From Variovorax sp. OK212 (GTDB lineage: Bacteria; Pseudomonadota; Gammaproteobacteria; Burkholderiales; Burkholderiaceae_C), in assembly GCF_900112425.1 (NCBI RefSeq), contig NZ_FOLP01000012.1, positions 1 through 64,000 on the forward strand: DNA of 64,000 bases. The letters run 5' to 3'. Every line of letters begins with the position of its first letter. The stretch's first letter is position 1. The notes under the pieces are model-generated. The model was given only the letters and a program-made list of their open reading frames with translations. It did not search any database and was not told the DNA's origin. A program made the position numbers and the translations under genes. Shown here one piece after another: positions 58,358-64,000 of the stretch.

Positions 58358-59071
58358 CTAAACGCCCATGTACTGATGAACGATCTCGGGCTGCCCGCGC
58401 AGTTCGGTGGAGCTACCGCTCCATACGACGCGTCCCTTCTCGATCACGAAGTGACGATCCGCGAGGTTCAAAAGCGACTTGACGTTCTTGTCGATGACTA
58501 TCTGCGAGAGGCCGTCCTGCTTGAGCTCCGTGAGCGCGCGCCAGATCTCATTGCGGATCAGCGGTGCCAGGCCTTCGGTGGCTTCATCGAGCACTAGCAG
58601 GCGAGGATTCGTCATCAGTGCACGGCCAATGGCCAGCATCTGCTGTTCGCCACCGGAAAGCTGCGTTCCAAGGTTGCCGCGCCTTTCCTTGAGCCGGGGA
58701 AAGAAGGCGTAGACGCGGTCCAGATCCCATTGACGAATAACGTCCTTCTTGCTTGCGCGTGCCGTGGCGACGAGGTTTTCCTCCACCGTGAGGTTGGAGA
58801 AAATCTGGCGCCCCTCGGGTACCAGCGCAAGTCCATGCCGGGCAATGCGGTGCGAAGGCAACCGATCGACCCGGGCGCCGCCGACCCAAATGTTCCCGCC
58901 GGTCACAGGCAACATGCCGAAGAGGCACTTCACCGTGGTGGAGCGACCCATGCCGTTTCGCCCGAGCAGCGTGACGACTTCGCCGGCGCCCACGTCGAAG
59001 GAAATGTCGAACAGCGCCTGCGCGTGGCCGTAGGAAGCCTTCACGCCTTTGACAGACAGAAATGTGCTCAT
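58358..59071 (-). CDS. livF: Branched-chain amino acid-type ABC transporter ATPase LivF, with Arg in the Walker A Lys position
   Basis: 237 residues. The Walker A reads GRNGMGRSTT: residue 43 is Arg (CGC, 58945-58943) where ABC ATPases have Lys. Signature LSGGEQQMLAIGRAL and Walker B LLVLDEATEGL are normal, and VIDKNV replaces the usual VEQNV segment. It is the second ATPase of the transporter. Loss of the Lys would normally reduce ATP hydrolysis, but the partner LivG has an intact site. It overlaps livG by 4 bp and ends the operon. Confidence 0.88.
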   Translation of the reverse strand: MSTFLSVKGVKASYGHAQALFDISFDVGAGEVVTLLGRNGMGRSTTVKCLFGMLPVTGGNIWVGGARVDRLPSHRIARHGLALVPEGRQIFSNLTVEENLVATARASKKDVIRQWDLDRVYAFFPRLKERRGNLGTQLSGGEQQMLAIGRALMTNPRLLVLDEATEGLAPLIRNEIWRALTELKQDGLSQIVIDKNVKSLLNLADRHFVIEKGRVVWSGSSTELRGQPEIVHQYMGV

Positions 59072-59826
59072 GCTTCGGCCTCTTCTTCGCCCAGATACAC
59101 AGCCCGTACCTCAGGGTGGTTGCGGATCTCGTCGGGGGTCCCGGTGAACAGGATCCTGCCGTAGACCAGGACGCTGATGCGATCAGCCAATGCGAATACC
59201 GCGTCCATGTCGTGCTCCACCAGGAGAATGGTGTACTGACGCTTGAGCCGCTGAAGCAGCGCGATCACGCTGCTGGACTCCTGCACGCTCATGCCGGCCA
59301 TCGGCTCGTCGAGCAGCAGAAACTTTGGACCTGCGGCCAAGCTCATCGCGAGTTCGAGCTGCCGCTTCTCGCCGTACCCCAGATCGCCAGCTGCCACGTG
59401 GTGGTGGCTCCCCAGGCCGGTCGCGGCGAGTGCTTCCTCGGCCGAACGGTGGGCCTGACGATCGGCCGCCATCGGGCGCCAGAACTGGAATGCATGTCGC
59501 TTTGAGGCAAGCGCAGCAAATGTGGCGTTCTCGATCACGGTGAAATCTTCGAACACCGAAGTGATCTGGTAAGAACGCAGCAGGCCGCGCTGCGCCCTTT
59601 CCTGGATGGGCAGGCGGGACACGTCGGTGCCGTTGAACCATACGGTGCCGGAGTCCGACGCAAGTTCACCCGAGAGCTGGTTGATCAGCGTCGTCTTGCC
59701 GGCGCCATTGGGCCCGATGATCGCGTGCAATTCGCCTTCGCCGATGTCCAGCGATACGGCATCGGTGACGAGCAGCGCGCCATAGCGCTTGGTCAGCGAA
59801 TCAGTGCGAAGAACGGTTGAGGTCAT
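59068..59826 (-). CDS. livG: Branched-chain amino acid-type ABC transporter ATPase LivG
   Basis: 252 residues from ATG 59826. Walker A GPNGAGKTTL, Q-loop SYQITSVF, signature-like LGYGEKRQLELAMSLA and Walker B LLLDEPMAGM, H-loop LVEHDM. It powers import with LivHM. The ATG overlaps the livM stop by 4 bp and the stop overlaps livF by 4 bp. Confidence 0.92.
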   Translation of the reverse strand: MTSTVLRTDSLTKRYGALLVTDAVSLDIGEGELHAIIGPNGAGKTTLINQLSGELASDSGTVWFNGTDVSRLPIQERAQRGLLRSYQITSVFEDFTVIENATFAALASKRHAFQFWRPMAADRQAHRSAEEALAATGLGSHHHVAAGDLGYGEKRQLELAMSLAAGPKFLLLDEPMAGMSVQESSSVIALLQRLKRQYTILLVEHDMDAVFALADRISVLVYGRILFTGTPDEIRNHPEVRAVYLGEEEAEA

Positions 59827-60851
59827 GTCGTCTTCCTGGCTGTCGATGTCGCATCGATGGCTGCGTGTTCTGCAATGGGCGCGGTCGTCGATGCGTTGAC
59901 CGGTGCGCGCGCGTCGAAGTGTTCGAGCAGGCCGACGATGCCGCGCTTGCCCAGCAGGGCGACCAGCACGATCAGTGGGCCGAAGATCACCATCCAGTGT
60001 TCCGTCACGCCTTTCAGCGCTTCTTCCAGGCCGAGGAAGACCAGGGCACCCAGGAGTGGCCCGAAGACCGACCCGAGCCCGCCGATTACCACGATCACGA
60101 TCAGCTCGCCGGACACCGACCAGGCAAGCGTGCTGGGCGATGCGAACGCATTGAGGTTGGCCAGCAATAGGCCCGCGACGCCGCACAACATGCCAGAGAT
60201 AACGTAGGCCAGCAACTGGTAACGCCTGGCCGGAATGCCTGCCGCATTCACGCGCCGCAGGTTCTGCGTGGCGCCGCGAATCACCATGCCGAACGGCGCG
60301 ACGCGAAGGCGCGCCAACCACCAGAGCGACAAGACGAGAACAACGAATGCGGCGATGTAGACGTTGGTGGCCGAAGAAAGGTCGAACGGACCGAAGCGGC
60401 TGCCCGTCGCGATCGACAGTCCGTCATCCCCGCCATAGGCCTTCAGGCTCACGAACAGAAAATAGCCCATCTGGGCGAAGGCCAGCGTGATCATGATGAA
60501 GGCGATGCCACTCGTGCGAAGGCTGATCGCGCCCGTGACAAGCCCCACGAGGCCACACGCAACCAGGCACACGAACAGATGGACCCAGCCGCTGCCGATG
60601 CCGTGAAACGCCGCAAGGCCCACCGCATAGCTTCCCAGCCCCAGGAACAGCGAGTGACCGAAGCTCACCAGCCCACCGTAGCCCAGTGCGATGTTGAGCG
60701 CGCAGGCGGCAATGGCATAGATGATGATGCGTGCGAAGAAGGCGATGTAGAAGGTCTCGCCGATCGCTTGCGCGACCAGGGGGACGCTTGCAAGGAGCAG
60801 TAGGACAAGTAGCGGCACCCAGACACTGGGGCGTGAGAGGAGTAATTTCAT
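59823..60851 (-). CDS. livM: ABC transporter permease LivM
   Basis: 342 residues, about nine to ten helices. LNIALGYGGLVSFGHSLFLGLGSYAVGL, TLAFAQMGYF, NLRRVNAAGIPARRYQLLAYVISG and GGLGSVFGPLLGAL are the LivM hallmarks. A soluble tail of 30 residues is rich in Ala and Thr. It lies 4 bp after livH. Confidence 0.92.
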   Translation of the reverse strand: MKLLLSRPSVWVPLLVLLLLASVPLVAQAIGETFYIAFFARIIIYAIAACALNIALGYGGLVSFGHSLFLGLGSYAVGLAAFHGIGSGWVHLFVCLVACGLVGLVTGAISLRTSGIAFIMITLAFAQMGYFLFVSLKAYGGDDGLSIATGSRFGPFDLSSATNVYIAAFVVLVLSLWWLARLRVAPFGMVIRGATQNLRRVNAAGIPARRYQLLAYVISGMLCGVAGLLLANLNAFASPSTLAWSVSGELIVIVVIGGLGSVFGPLLGALVFLGLEEALKGVTEHWMVIFGPLIVLVALLGKRGIVGLLEHFDARAPVNASTTAPIAEHAAIDATSTARKTT

Positions 60852-60855
60852 GGGA

Positions 60856-61773
60856 TCACCTGTTGGCCGGAAAGAGCCCTTGGGGCCGCCAGGCCAGAAC
60901 CACCGCCATCAGCAGGTAGACCAGCATCGAGGCCAACGCGGGACCGGCCGCGTCGGCGAAGGAGCGCTCCGTCATCTGCCGGAGGATCAGCGGCAGGAAC
61001 ACACGGCCCATCGTGTCGACGATGCCCACGATCAAGGCGGCATAGAAGGCCCCCGTCACCGAGCCGATACCCCCGATGACGATGACCACGAGCGTGGTGA
61101 TCAGGACAGACTCGCCCATGCCCGACTGAACCGAAAGAATCGGCCCGGCCATCGCGCCGGCCAGTCCTGCCAGCATGGCGCCAACGGCAAACAGCATGGC
61201 GTTGAGCAGCCGTATGTTCACGCCCAGGGCCGCAACCATTGCCGGGTTGACGGCGCCCGCGCGGATCAGCATGCCCACTCTTGTCTTGTTGATCAATATC
61301 CAGGAACCCACTGCAACCGCGAGTCCGACCAGGATTATCGCGAACCGATAGGAGGGATAGCTGAACCCGCCGATGTCGATGGCGCCGCTCAGGAAGTCGG
61401 GCACCTGCAGGAAGACCGGTTGCGAACCCCAGACGATGCGCACCAGCTCGTTGAAGAAGAGCACAAGTCCGAACGTGGCCAGTACATGGTCGAGGTGGTC
61501 GCGGCGATAGAGCCGAGCCACGACTGCGAGCTCGAGCACCAGGCCCAGCAGCAGCGCGCCGCCCATGGCCGCGGCAACGGCAAGGCCGAACGAGCCGGTG
61601 TACTGGAAGGCGGTGGCCGCGAAGTACGCGCCCATCATGTAGAGCGATCCATGCGCCAGGTTGACGAAGCTCATGATGCCGAAGACCAGTGTCAGGCCGG
61701 CGGCCAGCAGAAACAACAGGACCCCGTACTGGAGCCCGTTGAGAAGCTGTGCGAGAACGAGCGTGCTGCTCAT
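60856..61773 (-). CDS. livH: ABC transporter permease LivH
   Basis: 305 residues, about eight helices. LLNGLQYGVLLFLLAAGLTLVFGIMSFVNLAHGSLYMMGAY and VIGGIGSVTGAFYAALIVG are typical. It pairs with LivM in the inner membrane and lies 4 bp after livK. Confidence 0.92.
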   Translation of the reverse strand: MSSTLVLAQLLNGLQYGVLLFLLAAGLTLVFGIMSFVNLAHGSLYMMGAYFAATAFQYTGSFGLAVAAAMGGALLLGLVLELAVVARLYRRDHLDHVLATFGLVLFFNELVRIVWGSQPVFLQVPDFLSGAIDIGGFSYPSYRFAIILVGLAVAVGSWILINKTRVGMLIRAGAVNPAMVAALGVNIRLLNAMLFAVGAMLAGLAGAMAGPILSVQSGMGESVLITTLVVIVIGGIGSVTGAFYAALIVGIVDTMGRVFLPLILRQMTERSFADAAGPALASMLVYLLMAVVLAWRPQGLFPANR

Positions 61774-61777
61774 GAGA

Positions 61778-62956
61778 TCACTTCTGTGCGCACTGCGTGT
61801 GATACGCGTCGACGTGCTTCGTCAGTGGCGTTGCAAGCAGCTTGCCGGTGATGCGCCCGCCGTCCTTCACGGTCTCGAAGGCGTAGTAGTTCTGCACCGG
61901 CATGTTGTTGTTGTTGAATGCGAAAGGGCCGCGCACCGATTTCAGCTCGCTGCCGGCGGCGCGGACCGCAGCAGACAGGGCCTTGCTGTCACCCGGTTTG
62001 GCCTTTCCGAGCGCGATGTTCAACAGGTTGGCCGCGTCGTACGCGGTGGCTGCGTATTCGCTTGGCGTGCGCTTGTACTTGGCTTCGAAGGCGGCGACGA
62101 ACTTCTTGTTCTCGGGCGTGTCCAGCGCGGCGTCCCACATCGCGCCGCTGATGCTGCCGACGGCCGCATCGCGCAATGCGGGCAACGTGGTGCCGTCCAC
62201 CGTGAAGACTGAGTACAGCGGAATCTTCGCCATCAGGCCGGCCTGTGCCATCTGCTTGATGAAGTTGACACCCATGCCGCCCGGATAGAACACGAACGCC
62301 GCATCAGGCTTGGCCGCCTGGAGTTGAGCGAGTTCGGCGGAGTAGTCCGGCTGGTTCACCTGCGTGTAGACCTCTTCGACGATCTGCCCCTTGAAGTAGC
62401 GCTTGAAGCCGCTCAGCATGTCCTTGCCGGCCTGGTAGTTCGGCGCCATCAGGTAGACCTTCTTCACACCGCGGTCCTGCGCGAACTTGCCCATCGCTTC
62501 GGCTGCACCGTCGTTCTGCCAAGCCGTCGAGAAGACATTCGCCTTGCAGCCGGCGCCAGCGACTGGCGACGGTCCTGCATTGGTCGCGATGGCCACGGTG
62601 CTGGTTTCGGCAATGCGCGGAAGGCTTGCCATCATGACGTTCGAGAAGCTCAGGCCAACGATGGCGTCGACCTTGTCCTTGTCGATGAACTTGCGCACGA
62701 TCTGGCCGCCGATCTCCGGCTTCAGCTGGTCGTCCTCTTTCAGCACGGTGGCCGCTTGGCCGCCGAGCTTGCCGCCCAGTTGTTCGACGGCCAGCATGAA
62801 GCCGTCGACCTGGTCCTGACCCACGACAGCAATAGGCCCGGAAAGCGGCGCCATGAGGCCGATCGTGGCTGCGCTCGCGAGATGACCTATGCCCGCGCTG
62901 GCCAGTGCGGTGAGTGCCAAAGCAGTGCGGCGGAAAGAGGTGTTCGGTGTCGTCAT
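61778..62956 (-). CDS. livK: ABC transporter substrate-binding protein LivK type
   Basis: 392 residues with a signal peptide (RRTALALTALASAGIGHLASA). The mature part begins TIGLMAPLSGPIAVVGQDQVDGF and contains AIVGLSFSNVMMASLPRIAE, DAAFVFYPGGMGVNFIKQM, and a C-terminal TQCAQK. It resembles amide/urea or aromatic-acid binders as much as leucine binders, so the ligand is open. It is the first gene of the livKHMGF operon. Confidence 0.9.
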   Translation of the reverse strand: MTTPNTSFRRTALALTALASAGIGHLASAATIGLMAPLSGPIAVVGQDQVDGFMLAVEQLGGKLGGQAATVLKEDDQLKPEIGGQIVRKFIDKDKVDAIVGLSFSNVMMASLPRIAETSTVAIATNAGPSPVAGAGCKANVFSTAWQNDGAAEAMGKFAQDRGVKKVYLMAPNYQAGKDMLSGFKRYFKGQIVEEVYTQVNQPDYSAELAQLQAAKPDAAFVFYPGGMGVNFIKQMAQAGLMAKIPLYSVFTVDGTTLPALRDAAVGSISGAMWDAALDTPENKKFVAAFEAKYKRTPSEYAATAYDAANLLNIALGKAKPGDSKALSAAVRAAGSELKSVRGPFAFNNNNMPVQNYYAFETVKDGGRITGKLLATPLTKHVDAYHTQCAQK

Positions 62957-63431
62957 GGTCGTTCTGGCGAAGCCAGGTCCTGGGTTGCGTGAGGTAGCAG
63001 GAAAGGTGGATTGCCGTTGCGTCGAAGCGAAGGCAGATGCGGCCGCGCGTAGCCGGGCCGAGCGCGATCTGTGCGCATCATTTGGGGGATGCGCCAGGAG
63101 TGCTCAGGGGAGCTCGTGTTGGCTCAAGGAAGCTCGAAGTTCAAACTTCGATCGTCACGGGAAGGGCGTCAAGGCATCGCGTTCAAACTGCTCGTTCGGT
63201 CTGCGAGTCAGCGCGTTATTGACGCTCCTGCGGCGGGCGCCGAGGCCCTATGAGAGATGGAACCGGTGCATTTTTGTCTCCGTTGTAGGCTGCTCGCTGG
63301 GCGCCTGTTCGTGGGTGCGGGTGGCGCAATCATTGCGCCACCGGAGACATAAGCCAATAGTATGTAGTGAATACAGCGCATAGATTTGGCGAATATTGAT
63401 TTCGCTTCGTCATGGCTTGCATTCGAGACAG
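62957..63431. other. Non-coding control region upstream of livK
   Basis: No supported gene. The region holds the likely livK promoter and, near its far end, a 23-bp palindrome nested in an outer inverted repeat. It also bounds the dehydrogenase gene that leaves the window. Confidence 0.6.
63320..63342. repeat. Perfect 23-bp palindrome with outer inverted repeat
   Basis: GGTGGCGCAAT-c-ATTGCGCCACC, 11-bp arms around one base. Outside it TGTCTCCG (63275-63282) and CGGAGACA (63342-63349) form a second inverted repeat. No T-run follows, so it is more like an operator or stable RNA stem than a terminator. Confidence 0.75.
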
Positions 63432-64000
63432 CTAGGTGATTACCACCATCTTGCCGCTTGCCTCGTTGTTCTCCATCCTTCGATGAACCTCCACGATCTC
63501 GTCGAGGCCGCAGATCTGGTCAATGGGGACCTTTGCTGTTCCGGCGCGAACCCGGTCCAGGAAGTCCTGCAGCACAGGCGCCGGCAGGTCGCTCGCATCC
63601 CCGGAATATGCGCAAAGCCGAATGCAGCGCGGCAGGTACGCGATGGGGTAGAAGTCCCTCACGGTCCATTCGTTGGAGAGCATTCCCGTGAAGCAGACGG
63701 TGCCCCGGTTGCGGGTTGCCCGCAGGGTGTCCGGCAAGGTGGGCGCGCCTACCAACTCAAGTGCGGTGTCCACGCCCTCGCTATGCGCGAGAACCTGCGA
63801 TGCGACATCGCCATCGTCGATGAGTACGTGGTCGACGCCAGCGTCCACCAGGACCTGTCGCTTGGCTGTACTGCGTGTTGTCGCATACACGGTCATGCCG
63901 CGTTGCTTTGCCAGTACGGCGGCGGCCAGTCCCACCGAGGACGTGCCACCCCTGATCAGGATGGACTGGCCTGGTTGCACATCCAGTGCGGCCGTCAAAG
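63432..64000 (-). CDS. Zinc-type alcohol dehydrogenase / quinone oxidoreductase, 5' part outside the window
   Basis: The C-terminal part of a medium-chain dehydrogenase: NADP-binding IRGGTSSVGLAAAVLAKQRG, then VDTALELVGAPTL and FLDRVRAGTAKVPIDQICGLDEIVEVHRRMENNEASGKMVV. No zinc-ligand region is visible because the N-terminal domain lies beyond 64000. The quinone reductase branch (QOR-like) is favoured. It reads toward the liv operon but is separated from it by a 475-bp gap. Confidence 0.85.
   Translation of the reverse strand, partial: LTAALDVQPGQSILIRGGTSSVGLAAAVLAKQRGMTVYATTRSTAKRQVLVDAGVDHVLIDDGDVASQVLAHSEGVDTALELVGAPTLPDTLRATRNRGTVCFTGMLSNEWTVRDFYPIAYLPRCIRLCAYSGDASDLPAPVLQDFLDRVRAGTAKVPIDQICGLDEIVEVHRRMENNEASGKMVVIT

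Noticed and set aside
60850..61851. 333-codon frame opposite livH
   Set aside because: Antisense shadow of a membrane protein gene; His/Gln/Arg-rich and without motifs.
1..64000. rRNA, tRNA or CRISPR arrays
   Set aside because: No tRNA-like cloverleaf, rRNA core sequence or regular spaced repeats were seen by reading. A tRNAscan or CRISPR finder could still show a missed tRNA.

Overview
The window is high-GC bacterial chromosome. Its gene families point to a Comamonadaceae betaproteobacterium close to Variovorax: GMC/gluconate-dehydrogenase modules, Bug-type TctC receptors, TRAP and Liv transporters, many LysR regulators, an NCS1 symporter with a hydantoin-type racemase, and a MlaA/OmpV envelope cluster. 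This placement is inferred from gene content. No rRNA, tRNA or CRISPR array was seen.

0-13.3 kb is metabolic and regulatory core. It holds a truncated oligopeptide-type permease, a tartrate/D-malate dehydrogenase, a histidine kinase whose phospho-accepting His is Asn, an aldo-keto reductase, an NCS2 purine/pyrimidine permease, an epimerase and an EAL-CBS-GGDEF protein. A compact minus-strand operon follows, in transcription order NCS1 symporter, Asp/Glu/hydantoin racemase, phosphopantetheinyl transferase, GntR regulator, XRE regulator. Both permeases are preceded by the same TGTATACA palindrome.

13.4-21.5 kb is an accessory island. A near-perfect LexA box stands before a two-gene unit: a GNAT-PIN-GNAT-PUA-like multidomain protein and a small ASCH protein. 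Then comes a tight plus-strand operon: HAD phosphatase, metallophosphoesterase with a C-terminal Xre/MbcA/ParS-type toxin-binding domain, second HAD, second metallophosphoesterase, HipA-like kinase. A decayed copy of part of the first phosphoesterase lies between the two pairs, and the island ends at a 5'-truncated SGNH hydrolase. This is the best candidate for an undescribed system, possibly RNA damage/repair linked to a toxin-antitoxin-like kinase.

22-26 kb encodes a three-subunit flavin dehydrogenase (GMC subunit, Tat-exported small subunit, tri-haem cytochrome c). 26.4-38.1 kb holds a LysR-controlled exported NTF2-like protein, then an IclR-controlled cluster with a TctC receptor, class III CoA-transferase and MaoC-like hydratase on one strand and VOC, SDR, TRAP transporter, epimerase and ABM proteins on the other. 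This looks like uptake and CoA-dependent catabolism of an organic acid.

38.2-42.3 kb is a LysR-divergent set (F420-type reductase, exported isochorismatase-like hydrolase, DODA-type dioxygenase, esterase). 42.5-47.1 kb is an envelope operon (MlaA, MipA/OmpV, small exported proteins, a tiny lipoprotein, a degenerate response regulator). 47.2-55.2 kb carries a two-component system and a tripartite RND efflux operon. The mlaA and RND operons start with the same ~121-bp promoter/leader cassette containing a PmrA/QseB-like box, which suggests joint control by the two-component system encoded between them.

55.3-58.3 kb has a LysR regulator, a tautomerase, an exported alpha/beta hydrolase and a maleylacetoacetate-isomerase-like GST. 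58.3-63.0 kb is a full livKHMGF ABC transporter, and the window ends inside a quinone-reductase-type dehydrogenase.
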